Shown here in pieces: positions 16,730 through 24,614 of a DNA stretch of 40,593 nucleotides. Positions within the stretch are counted from its first letter, which is position 1. Each line of letters starts with the position of its first letter. Below the pieces are notes generated by a model that made no database searches, had not been told where the DNA came from, and saw only the letters and a list, made by a program, of their open reading frames with translations. The position numbers and the translations under genes were made by a program. This DNA comes from Flavobacteriales bacterium (GTDB lineage Bacteria > Bacteroidota > Bacteroidia > CAIKAF01): contig JANWWQ010000013.1 in the NCBI GenBank assembly GCA_025055635.1, positions 1 to 40,593 on the forward strand, in the 5' to 3' direction.

Positions 16730-17899
16730 TTAACTTAAACTTAGAGCTTGTTCCAGATCGGCAATCAGGTCGTCAACATCTTCAATACCCACGCTCAGCC
16801 TTATTAGTCCATCGGTAATACCTTTTTTTTGTCTTTCAGCAGGAGGAATAGAGGCGTGGGTCATTGTGGCCGGATGCCCAATGAGGGATTCAACGCCTCC
16901 GAGGCTCTCTGCTAGGGTAAAGACCCTCGTAGACGATACCACACGCACAGCGGCGTCCAGATTGTCCTTCCTCAGGCGAAATGAAATCATACCTCCAAAG
17001 GCGCGCATTTGCTGCGAAGCCAAACGATGCCCGGGATGATCCTCTAAGCCGGGATAATTTACTTGTGCCACCGCAGGATGCTGACCAAGAAATTCAGCTA
17101 TTCGGAGAGCATTACAGCAGTGCTGTTTCATCCTTAGCGCCAAGGTTTTTATTCCACGTAGTATCAGGAAGCAATCCATGGGGCCCGGCACTGCCCCTGT
17201 GCTGTTTTGATTGAAGGCCAGTGCTTCCGCAAGTTCGGGTTTATTTACCACAACAGCTCCCCCCAAAGTATCGGAATGACCTCCTAAATATTTAGTGGCC
17301 GAATGTACCACCAAATCCGCTCCCAGGTCCAGAGGATTTTGCAACAGGGGTGTGGCAAACGTATTGTCCACGCAGAGGAGGGCTCCGACCTGATGGGCCA
17401 CTTCAGCCCACCACCGGATATCCAGGATTTTTAAAAGGGGATTGCTCGGGGTCTCCAACCATACCAGGCGGGTATTAGGCCTCAAGAAAGAAGCCGAACG
17501 AGAGGGGTCTGTGAGGTCTTCAAAGGAAAACTGGATACCGTATCGCTCAAAAGTTTTAGTAAACAATCGGTACGTGCCTCCGTACACATCGTCACTGCAG
17601 AGGACGTGATCCCCAGGCTGAAGGAGTTTCATTATGGCATCGGTGGCTGCCATGCCACTGCTAAAGGAAAAAGCGGCACTGCCGTTTTCCAGCTCAGCCA
17701 GGCATCGTTGCAAAGCGGTGCGCGTGGGATTGTGTGTTCGGGCATATTCATAACCTTTATGCTTTCCCGGAGCTTCCTGTGCATATGTGGAGGTTTGGTA
17801 GATGGGCGTCATCACTGCCCCGGTGAGGGGATCGGGTTCTGTCCCAGCGTGTACGACTTTGGTGGCGATTTTCATGGGGTCCAAAGGTACATCCGCCAT
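16730..17899 (-). CDS. Cystathionine gamma-synthase / gamma-lyase family PLP enzyme
   Basis: 389 residues, full length for the Cys/Met-metabolism PLP family. The internal-aldimine lysine is Lys203 in VVHSATKYLGGHSD. The phosphate-cup residues of the neighbouring subunit sit in YEYARTHNPTR (Tyr52, Arg54), and SSGMAA and LETPSNPLL are also canonical. The enzyme makes or cleaves cystathionine in sulfur amino-acid metabolism. Sequence alone does not separate the synthase from the lyase here. The gene is divergent from the acyl-CoA dehydrogenase gene with 37 bases between starts; no clear -7 box is seen. Confidence 0.9.
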   Translation of the reverse strand: MADVPLDPMKIATKVVHAGTEPDPLTGAVMTPIYQTSTYAQEAPGKHKGYEYARTHNPTRTALQRCLAELENGSAAFSFSSGMAATDAIMKLLQPGDHVLCSDDVYGGTYRLFTKTFERYGIQFSFEDLTDPSRSASFLRPNTRLVWLETPSNPLLKILDIRWWAEVAHQVGALLCVDNTFATPLLQNPLDLGADLVVHSATKYLGGHSDTLGGAVVVNKPELAEALAFNQNSTGAVPGPMDCFLILRGIKTLALRMKQHCCNALRIAEFLGQHPAVAQVNYPGLEDHPGHRLASQQMRAFGGMISFRLRKDNLDAAVRVVSSTRVFTLAESLGGVESLIGHPATMTHASIPPAERQKKGITDGLIRLSVGIEDVDDLIADLEQALSLS

Positions 17900-17936
17900 A
17901 GGGCAATGATGGGCTATCTTGCAGCCTGAAAAGTCA

Positions 17937-19448
17937 ATGGGTGAGTTACACGAAATTTTCCGACGTTCTCTGCGCGACTTTTTTCAGAAGGAAGTGCTGC
18001 CTTTTGCCCGGCAGTGGGAGGAGAAGGAAGAGATTCCCCGCATAGTGTGGGAAAAAATGGGTGCGGCCGGCTTCCTGGGTCTGGATATTCCTGAAGCCTA
18101 CGGAGGCACAGCCGGAGATTTTGAGATGGCCAAAATCTATCTTGAGGAGCTGGGCCGGCTAGGTTTCGGAGGACTGGCAGCCGCTTTCAGTGTGCATACC
18201 TTCATGGCAGTACCTCACATTGTGAGGGCCGGTAGCGAGTACTTAAAGCGCAAATATTTACCCGGCGCTGCCTCCGGCAAATTGATTGGTGCTCTGGCCA
18301 TCTCGGAACCTTTTGCCGGTAGTGATGTTTCGGGTATTCGCACTACTGCCCGGCGACAAGGCGACTATTATATTCTCAATGGAAGTAAGGTATTCATAAC
18401 CAATGGCTATTATGCCGATTTCATGACTGTGGCTGTCAAGACACTGCCGGAAGCCGGCGCAGCAGGCATCTCGCTGTTTGTAGTAGATGGCCAATCAGAA
18501 GGGATACGCCGCACCAAACTAAAAAAACTCGGTTGGCACTGTTCCGACACAGCTGAAATCCACTTTGATGAGGTTCGTGTACCAGCGCAGAACCTCATAG
18601 GCGAAGAAAACAAGGGTTTTTACTACATCATGGACAGCTTCCAAATGGAAAGGCTGAGCGCTGCCATTATTTCTTTGGCTGGCTGCGAGGCCGCACTGGA
18701 AATTACGCTTTCCTACATGAAAGAACGTCAGGCTTTTGGAAAGCTGCTCTCTCATTTTCAGGTTTTACGGCACCGTGTGGCTGATCTGGTGGCTGAGGTG
18801 GAAATGCTTCGTGCTTATGTGGATAAAGCCTGTCAGCTTCATGCCTCCGGCACCTTTGCTGTCAAAGAGTGTAGCATAGCCAAGTTAAAAGCCACCGAAC
18901 TTTCAAAACGTGTGGCCGATGAATGCTTGCAGATTTTTGGAGGGTATGGTTTCATGGAAGAGTATCCTATGGCCCGCATGTACCGCGATGTACGGGCTGG
19001 CACGATCGCAGGCGGCACCTCGGAGGTGATGCGGGAAATCATTGCTAAAATCGTGTTGGATGGCCTCACCTATGAAAAAGCCTATGCCAGCGAAGTATCC
19101 GGGGCTTCGCAGCAGGTGGCTGTGACGGCCTCAGAAATTGTTAGGTCACTGCCTCGGCGGTTTAAGAAAGGAAAAATGCCTCAATACAGCGGCGTAGTTC
19201 ACCTGATTCTAAGCGGCGAAGGGGGAGGAATGTTCACGGTGCGCGTTGCGCAAGACCAGTGCATCGTGGAGGAAGGCCTGAGCGGTGAGCCCACATGTGT
19301 GGTGGAAACCGAAGCCGTTCTTTACGCTAATATGGAAACTGGAAAAATCCGACCCGAAGAAGCCCTACTTAGTGGTAAGCTCCGTATCAGCAACCTGGGG
19401 GAAATGTTGACTATCAGCGGATTGTTTGCCCGCTGGAAGGAAACCTGA
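17937..19448 (+). CDS. Acyl-CoA dehydrogenase fused to a C-terminal SCP2 sterol-carrier domain
   Basis: 503 residues from the ATG at 17937 (a TTG at 17919 is the alternative). Residues 1-380 are a complete acyl-CoA dehydrogenase with an FAD-binding ALAISEPFAGSD segment and ERQAFGKLLSHFQ. The MCAD-type catalytic Glu is absent (IAGGTSEV near residue 357). Glu238 in FQMERL sits where isovaleryl-CoA and long-chain dehydrogenases carry their base, so the enzyme should be active and of that branched/long-chain type. Residues about 391-503 are an SCP2-like lipid-binding domain (YSGVVHLILSGEGGGMFTVR, then LLSGKLRISN). The fusion suggests a bulky hydrophobic substrate. Confidence 0.87.
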   Translation: MGELHEIFRRSLRDFFQKEVLPFARQWEEKEEIPRIVWEKMGAAGFLGLDIPEAYGGTAGDFEMAKIYLEELGRLGFGGLAAAFSVHTFMAVPHIVRAGSEYLKRKYLPGAASGKLIGALAISEPFAGSDVSGIRTTARRQGDYYILNGSKVFITNGYYADFMTVAVKTLPEAGAAGISLFVVDGQSEGIRRTKLKKLGWHCSDTAEIHFDEVRVPAQNLIGEENKGFYYIMDSFQMERLSAAIISLAGCEAALEITLSYMKERQAFGKLLSHFQVLRHRVADLVAEVEMLRAYVDKACQLHASGTFAVKECSIAKLKATELSKRVADECLQIFGGYGFMEEYPMARMYRDVRAGTIAGGTSEVMREIIAKIVLDGLTYEKAYASEVSGASQQVAVTASEIVRSLPRRFKKGKMPQYSGVVHLILSGEGGGMFTVRVAQDQCIVEEGLSGEPTCVVETEAVLYANMETGKIRPEEALLSGKLRISNLGEMLTISGLFARWKET

Positions 19449-19465
19449 TAAAAAATAAAATCCTT

Positions 19466-20548
19466 TCACAGAAAAGGCAACTTACACACTTCAGCCGGTA
19501 CCACCTTGTCCCTGACCTTTATGCCTATGATTGTACTGGGCTTGGCGTATTCAATTTTTACGTAGCCCAGGCCTATAGGTAAATTAAGGGAAGGTGAATG
19601 GGTGCCTGAGGTGACGCGGCCTACGGGCATTCCCTCCAGAGTACAGATTTCAAAGCCTTGGCGTGCGATGGCCTTCTCTTGCAAGACAAATCCTACCAGT
19701 TTGCGCCGAATACCATCCTTTCTCTGTTTTTCCAGGGTCTGCCGACCCACAAAGTCTTTATGAAATTTTACAATCCATTCCAGGCCCGCTTCCAAAGGCG
19801 TTGTCGTCTCATCAATTTCTTGGCCGTACAGGCAATATCCCTTTTCCAATCTGAGCGTATCCCGGGAGCCCAATCCACAAGGTAGTAGCCCTACCTCCCG
19901 GCCCGCCTCCATTAATTTATCCCATAGGTCAGAAGCATATTCACTGGCAATAAATATCTCAAAACCTCCGGACCCTGTGTAGCCTGTTCTGGATACCACT
20001 GCGTCTCCTCCAAGTCCAAAGGAACAAAAGTCAACATGGAAGGGCTCAATCGCTTCCACTTCACAGTCCGTTACTTTTTGCACCACTGTGTCAGCCAACG
20101 GCCCTTGTACCGCTAGCAATGCGTAAGACTCTGAGGCGTTGATTAAGTTTACATTAAAACGATGGGCATATTCACGGAGGTGTTCCAGGTCTTTGTCAAT
20201 GTTAGCGGCATTGACCACCAACATAAACTGTTCCTCCTCAAAGCGGTACACAATCATATCATCCACAATCCCTCCCTGCTCATTTGTCATACAGGAGTAC
20301 TGGGCTTGGCAGGGCGAGAGCGCAGCCACATCATTGGTGGTCACGTATTGGAGAAATTCCACGCATTCGGGGCCCTCTATGAAAAATTCACCCATGTGGG
20401 AAACGTCAAATAACCCTGATCTTTCGCGTACAGCCAGATGCTCCTGCGTGATACCAGAATAGAAAAGGGGCATTTCAAAACCGGCAAATTCCACCATGCG
20501 GGCCCCAAGATCCACATGCTTTTGGTAGAGGGGTGTTCTTTTATTCAC
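19466..20548 (-). CDS. gcvT: Glycine cleavage system T protein (aminomethyltransferase)
   Basis: 360 residues, starting with GTG. GcvT takes the aminomethyl group from GcvH, releases ammonia and hands methylene to tetrahydrofolate. Family blocks are clear: TPLYQKHVDLGARMVEFAGF at the N-terminus, GLFDVSHMGEF, the folate-site region NEQGGIVDDMIVYR (with the invariant Asp), SRTGYTGSGGFEIF and GLGSRDTLRLEKGYCLYGQE. The GTG matches the family's usual start, and the promoter box TACTTTTG ends only 5 bases upstream, so the mRNA is probably leaderless. GcvH and GcvP are not in the window. Confidence 0.96.
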   Translation of the reverse strand: MNKRTPLYQKHVDLGARMVEFAGFEMPLFYSGITQEHLAVRERSGLFDVSHMGEFFIEGPECVEFLQYVTTNDVAALSPCQAQYSCMTNEQGGIVDDMIVYRFEEEQFMLVVNAANIDKDLEHLREYAHRFNVNLINASESYALLAVQGPLADTVVQKVTDCEVEAIEPFHVDFCSFGLGGDAVVSRTGYTGSGGFEIFIASEYASDLWDKLMEAGREVGLLPCGLGSRDTLRLEKGYCLYGQEIDETTTPLEAGLEWIVKFHKDFVGRQTLEKQRKDGIRRKLVGFVLQEKAIARQGFEICTLEGMPVGRVTSGTHSPSLNLPIGLGYVKIEYAKPSTIIGIKVRDKVVPAEVCKLPFL

Positions 20549-20553
20549 GTGCC

Positions 20554-20561
20554 CAAAAGTA
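20554..20561 (-). promoter_or_regulatory. Bacteroidota -7 promoter box for gcvT
   Basis: TACTTTTG on the minus strand matches TAnnTTTG and ends 5 bases before the GTG start (20548-20546). Initiation at the normal distance would begin the mRNA at or within a base or two of the start codon. Confidence 0.6.
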
Positions 20562-20629
20562 GAGAGTCCATTTTTCTTAATTTCGCCATTAGCTAGAAAA
20601 AATAATTAACACAATTTTCTTATTAGTTC

Positions 20630-21175
20630 ATGGGTTGGGCACATGATGTTTTGGGTGTGCCCCCGGGGGCAGATAAAACCACTATACAGCGCGCTTTCCG
20701 TCGCCAGGTGCGCGATTGTCATCCTGATTTACATCCCCAGGACCCTCATGCCCTAGAACGGTTTATCCACCTCCGCGCCGCCTACGAATACTTAATGGGG
20801 GCCTCTCTTTTATCGGCTAAGACTAGTCCCATAACATTGCGTTTTCGTTCTCTCTCCGAAAAGGAAAAACGTTTCATGCGGGCCCAAAGGATACGTAAAG
20901 AAAAAATTCGTCAGCGCTATTTAAGTATTTGTGCCTATCGCATTCGCCTCCTGCATTCCTCTAAACTGGGTTGGATTAAGCTCATGTACGTACTCTCGGC
21001 ATTAGGGCTTGTTCTCCTGGCTTGCTTTCTGATCTATGTCATCATTAGCAGCTTTCTTTTTCCGCCAGCTGAGGCAGCAGCCGTCGTGGTCATTACAGTT
21101 CTTTGGATGCTCGGGCCCACCTACTTCCTCCTGCTTTTTTTGGCCCACATGCGGTTTGTGTGGGATAAACCATAA
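20630..21175 (+). CDS. Membrane-anchored J-domain protein
   Basis: 181 residues. Residues 1-60 are a J domain (AHDVLGVPPGADKTTIQRAF) with the HPD tripeptide at 31-33 needed to stimulate DnaK ATPase. A basic linker follows, then two hydrophobic helices (about 117-140 and 150-170). It lacks the Gly/Phe and zinc regions of DnaJ, so it is a type III J protein, probably a membrane-tethered co-chaperone; the client is unknown. It is divergent from gcvT and is followed at once by a terminator-like hairpin. Confidence 0.85.
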   Translation: MGWAHDVLGVPPGADKTTIQRAFRRQVRDCHPDLHPQDPHALERFIHLRAAYEYLMGASLLSAKTSPITLRFRSLSEKEKRFMRAQRIRKEKIRQRYLSICAYRIRLLHSSKLGWIKLMYVLSALGLVLLACFLIYVIISSFLFPPAEAAAVVVITVLWMLGPTYFLLLFLAHMRFVWDKP

Positions 21176-21204
21176 AAATGCAACAATGTTGCATTTCTTG
21201 ATTT
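21176..21204 (+). terminator. Rho-independent terminator candidate after the J-domain gene
   Basis: AAATGCAAC (21176-21184), loop AAT... with the complementary GTTGCATTT (21188-21196) gives a 9 bp stem with a 3-base loop, followed by T-rich sequence. It begins directly after the TAA at 21173-21175. Confidence 0.6.
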
Positions 21205-21238
21205 TTTCCACTACATTTACCCTCATAAAGGGTTTAAT

Positions 21239-21985
21239 ATGAAACGTACAACAGGGTGGTTTTTTTCCGCACTTTTTCTGCTAGCATTTGAAGCATGCAG
21301 CCGGCGGGATCGAGAAAGACCCCTTATCCAACTGCTCAATTTTCCGGAGGACACGATTTGGCTCCGCACAGGGGATACCTTGCACCTTACCCTGCGTTTT
21401 TCAGACAATGAGGCATTAGCTCAATACAAAATTGACATCCATGATAATCTGGACGGCCATGACCATCCCAAAATGTACCGGGCCAGGCCCTGGTCCCGTC
21501 TCATTATAGGAAGTTTAGTTGGCCGTGACCAAGTAATCACAGAAATTATTCCCGTCTATGACTCAGCAGCTGCTGGCCCGTATCACTTAATGGTTAGAGC
21601 GGTGGATAAGGCCGGTAATGAAGCCAATTTCATTTTAAAAAATCTGGTCATTAAAAACACGTATGACACCCTGCCGCCCCATCTGAATATTATTCAATTT
21701 CCCAGCGACGGAGCTACGCTCACCGGACCTTTCCCCATTGAGCTTCAGCTTTCTGATGATAACAGTGGCCTTTTTATGATTAAAACCCGATTCACTCAAC
21801 CCCATAATCAAGCATTTCACGCGACTATTGATACCCTTCACGTCCAGCCCCTCACCTATACCTATCAAAAAAATTTCTCTATCCCTTCTTGGTTTACTTC
21901 AGGGGAGGTGATCCTCCAAATAGATGTTTTTGATGGAGCCTACAATCGGAAGTCTATTAAAAGAAATTTTTACTTAAATATGTGA
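21239..21985 (+). CDS. DUF4625-like lipoprotein
   Basis: 248 residues. A lipoprotein signal ends at AFEAC, Cys20. Two beta-sandwich repeats follow, each opening with a statement-like strand: PLIQLLNFPEDTIWLRTGDT (about 28-47) and PHLNIIQFPSDGATLTGPFP. The block YKIDIHDNLDGHDHPK is the His/Asp-rich signature I associate with DUF4625, an Ig-like surface lipoprotein family of Bacteroidota with no known biochemical role. A one-mismatch -7 box (TACATTTA) lies about 20 bases upstream, after the J-domain gene's terminator, so it probably has its own promoter. Confidence 0.72.
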   Translation: MKRTTGWFFSALFLLAFEACSRRDRERPLIQLLNFPEDTIWLRTGDTLHLTLRFSDNEALAQYKIDIHDNLDGHDHPKMYRARPWSRLIIGSLVGRDQVITEIIPVYDSAAAGPYHLMVRAVDKAGNEANFILKNLVIKNTYDTLPPHLNIIQFPSDGATLTGPFPIELQLSDDNSGLFMIKTRFTQPHNQAFHATIDTLHVQPLTYTYQKNFSIPSWFTSGEVILQIDVFDGAYNRKSIKRNFYLNM

Positions 21986-22094
21986 TTTTAATTCAAAAAT
22001 AAATTGAAACCAAATCTTCTAAAAATAATTTGAAGGATAAAAATCTAAAAAAGGCGAGGAAAATACTAAATAAAATCTATCGGGATTAATCCTT

Positions 22095-23216
22095 TCACTG
22101 AGGTAAAATTTCCAAAGCTTTTTGAAGTTGATTGTCTATTCCTAAACCTAAAAACAAGTTTTCATCCAGAGCAATATGGATGTCTGGAGGAAATCCTTTT
22201 CCCTCATAAATATTTCCATCTTTAAACTTAAAGACGTTTACCGTAGTTTGCACCTTCCAGCCATTAGGTAAGTAAAATGTACCGGCATAGGTTAAATATC
22301 TGACGGAAGGCCCTGCCAAGGCTGCATGAGCGCCAAATGTGGTGGTTCCCACAACCGTGCAACGGGGTAAAAGACTAAGAGCCATTGTGGTCAATTCGCC
22401 ATTACTGGCTGTTAATTGGTCACATAATACCACAATCGGTAAGGAATTAAATCCATAGCTGCTAGGAAAAGCTTTTTCGGGCATCCAGGGACTAAATTCA
22501 TTACGATTGGGACCCGTTTTAACTTTTAAATAGCCATATTCTAATGGCTCCTTAATAAAAGGTCCTACCAGAAGGGAAATTTCATCTGAATTCCCACCTG
22601 AATTACCACGTAAATCCACTATGACACCTTTGTGATATGGGGCTGGATTACTTAAGAAGTTAATCATATTCAACACAAAGTTGGGATTAGTCCCGGCCCA
22701 TCCCAACACATCAAATTGGGGAAATCTTACAAATTGATATTTACCTAACAGGGTGCCAAATACAAAACCGTTATATTTTTCTCGATCATTGGGATCAAGT
22801 TGGTTAAACAAAGTCTGTTCATAGTAATCGCTGTCCAATAGGTAGTGATAAGATATGGACAAATCCATAACTTTTTTGGGTCCTATAATAAAATTCATGG
22901 AGTCGTTTATATTTCCTGATAATGTAAAATGGTGATCAATAAGACCACTAATCATTTCTTTAAATATGTAATACAATCCTATTTCAGATGTAGTATCAGA
23001 AACTTTGTCTTTATATTCGGTATACATTTTGTCCCAGTTTGTGGGATCATACTCCCAAAAGGCATAATATCGGTTCATTCCATGCCAGAAAGCTTCAAAA
23101 TTTCCCTGAGGAGAGTTAGGGAAATCTTTCGGCGCAATGACTTTATTTTCCTTTTTACAGGAATTTAATCCTATAATGCAAATGGTTCCCAAAATTTTCA
23201 ATATGGAATGTCTCAT
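22095..23216 (-). CDS. S41 family (tail-specific/C-terminal-processing type) peptidase lipoprotein
   Basis: 373 residues with a lipoprotein signal ending at Cys20 (GLNSC). An N-terminal helical domain is followed by the S41 core: the strand GVIVDLRGNSGGNSDE, then VVLCDQLTASNGELTT with the predicted nucleophile Ser271, and GTTTFGAHAALAGPS in the oxyanion/general-base region. The Lys usually found four residues after the Ser in classical Ctp enzymes is not obvious, so the mechanism may be the tricorn-like Ser/Glu variant (Glu274 is near). No PDZ domain is seen. It is the last gene of a three-gene minus-strand operon with a barrel protein and a small secreted protein. Confidence 0.85.
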   Translation of the reverse strand: MRHSILKILGTICIIGLNSCKKENKVIAPKDFPNSPQGNFEAFWHGMNRYYAFWEYDPTNWDKMYTEYKDKVSDTTSEIGLYYIFKEMISGLIDHHFTLSGNINDSMNFIIGPKKVMDLSISYHYLLDSDYYEQTLFNQLDPNDREKYNGFVFGTLLGKYQFVRFPQFDVLGWAGTNPNFVLNMINFLSNPAPYHKGVIVDLRGNSGGNSDEISLLVGPFIKEPLEYGYLKVKTGPNRNEFSPWMPEKAFPSSYGFNSLPIVVLCDQLTASNGELTTMALSLLPRCTVVGTTTFGAHAALAGPSVRYLTYAGTFYLPNGWKVQTTVNVFKFKDGNIYEGKGFPPDIHIALDENLFLGLGIDNQLQKALEILPQ

Positions 23217-23265
23217 GTTTGTGGATTTTTATTAATTAAGTTACTTAATATATAAACCTTTAGCT

Positions 23266-24099
23266 TTATTTTTTAGAAAATATTTGCACCGGGAAAGTAA
23301 AACATCCAATGAAAGAGTAATTTTCATTATATTTTTTAGTATGGTCCTTAGGAAGATTTCCTCGTTCCAATTGCAAGAGTCCCTCCTGATACCGAAAGCC
23401 TGCGTAAATGCCCATATTGTTAGAAAAATTGTACCTCACCCCTATTCCTAAGAGCATCCCGAGGTCAAATCTATTATCCTTAATACCGGTTTTGTCGTTT
23501 GATCCCTTCCGGAATTCATAGGGCATATTAAAGTTATTAATTTCTGGTGAAAAATAGGGGGTGGAGCCGTAATCGTCATCATAAATATTAGTAACGAACG
23601 CAAAGTGGCGAATTTTCCAGCGGCCGCTTAGCCAATAGGAAAAATAGATTCCGCCTTCAACATAGGGGCTGAAGCGACTATTGAAAATAAGAACTTGTGC
23701 ACTTAATGGTAAAGCAAGATAATTTCTAACTAAATTAAATTGGCAAAAATCCTTATTTAATCCGACGTTGGTTCTTTGACCTTTTTCTACGTAGTGAATG
23801 CCCGAAACAAATAGAACCTGATGGTTTAATCTGTAAGCTACCTCCAAACCCGGGTATTGTCCTCCTGCGTAATAGTCATAATCCCAGTACGGCTGATCCG
23901 AATAGTCCAACCTCACTACGTTTATAGAAGCTCCACCGTTTAATCCCAAATACCATCCTTTTACTTCTTTTTTATTAAGCCTATTGTTTCCTAATTTATT
24001 ATTTGGCGAAGGGCTTACGGGACTTTGAGCATTTGAGTAGCAGCAACCAATTATTAGGTGTGCTAAACCCATAGTAAAATAAATACAATACCGTTTCAT
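23266..24099 (-). CDS. Outer-membrane beta-barrel protein (porin/PorT-like family)
   Basis: 277 residues. A signal peptide ends near CCYSNAQ, then a short Ser/Pro/Asn linker. The body alternates hydrophobic and polar residues with aromatic girdles (WYLGLNGGASINVVRLDY; YPGLEVAYRLNHQVLFVSGI; FSPYVEGGIYFSYWLSG; NNMGIYAGFRYQEGLLQLE) and ends in a strand plus IFSKK. It fits the outer_membrane_beta-barrel families common in Bacteroidota. Function is unknown. It lies 9 bases after the small secreted protein gene and 49 bases before the S41 peptidase gene. Confidence 0.78.
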   Translation of the reverse strand: MKRYCIYFTMGLAHLIIGCCYSNAQSPVSPSPNNKLGNNRLNKKEVKGWYLGLNGGASINVVRLDYSDQPYWDYDYYAGGQYPGLEVAYRLNHQVLFVSGIHYVEKGQRTNVGLNKDFCQFNLVRNYLALPLSAQVLIFNSRFSPYVEGGIYFSYWLSGRWKIRHFAFVTNIYDDDYGSTPYFSPEINNFNMPYEFRKGSNDKTGIKDNRFDLGMLLGIGVRYNFSNNMGIYAGFRYQEGLLQLERGNLPKDHTKKYNENYSFIGCFTFPVQIFSKK

Positions 24100-24108
24100 A
24101 GTTAAAAA

Positions 24109-24477
24109 TTATACTTTTTTAATCAGTAAATATCTTGTAATAATACATGGGGGCTTGCCACTGTCCGTTTTTGGCTGTGTGGCCGAACTAACGTGTAAGA
24201 TTTCCCATCCCTGATTCAAAAAAGTTTGTATCTTTCCCATAATGGTGGCATCATTCTCCTTTATCTTTTTTTCACTGATATAGCCGGCAAATGAGTATAG
24301 TCCTTTGAGGGGAATATGATCCTCCAAACCATCGCTTGACGGTACATGCATGGCCGAAGCACCACCATCCAGTAAATCTAAATATTCTACAGTTGTGATA
24401 AAAACTAATTTCTGACAAGTTACGTATTGCCAAAAAATCATGTTTGTTAAAAAACAAAACACTATTTTAATTTTCAT
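24109..24477 (-). CDS. Small secreted protein of unknown function
   Basis: 122 residues from the ATG at 24477, which gives a signal peptide (MKIKIVFCFLTNMIFWQYVT). A longer frame from 24531 adds 18 residues ahead of that signal and is unlikely. The mature part (LVFITTVEYLDLLDGGASAM, then KIQTFLNQGWEILHVSSATQ, ending TRYLLIKK) resembles small alpha/beta domains of the kind in which a long query-like helix precedes a GWEilhvs strand. I do not recognise a named family. First gene of an operon with the barrel protein and the S41 peptidase, divergent from the two-component system. Confidence 0.7.
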   Translation of the reverse strand: MKIKIVFCFLTNMIFWQYVTCQKLVFITTVEYLDLLDGGASAMHVPSSDGLEDHIPLKGLYSFAGYISEKKIKENDATIMGKIQTFLNQGWEILHVSSATQPKTDSGKPPCIITRYLLIKKV

Positions 24478-24595
24478 TAAGTATTGAATTTTGACGTGAC
24501 AAATGTGAACCAAAATCCTTTGGAAAGACAAAAAAATGTGACGAATGGCCCGATTTTAGGGATGAAAATCCTATTAAATTATATTAAGTTATTTT

Positions 24596-24603
24596 TACTT
24601 TTG
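24596..24603 (+). promoter_or_regulatory. Bacteroidota -7 promoter box for the two-component system
   Basis: TACTTTTG matches TAnnTTTG and ends 11 bases before the sensor kinase ATG at 24615. No convincing -33 TTG is present at the right distance, as in activator-dependent promoters. Confidence 0.55.
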
Positions 24604-24614
24604 CATTTAAAATT

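Noticed and set aside
17937-19448. Apparent loss of the acyl-CoA dehydrogenase catalytic Glu (IAGGTSEV)
   Set aside because: Isovaleryl-CoA and long-chain dehydrogenases carry the base in helix G, and Glu238 in QMERL is present there. The enzyme is not judged inactive.
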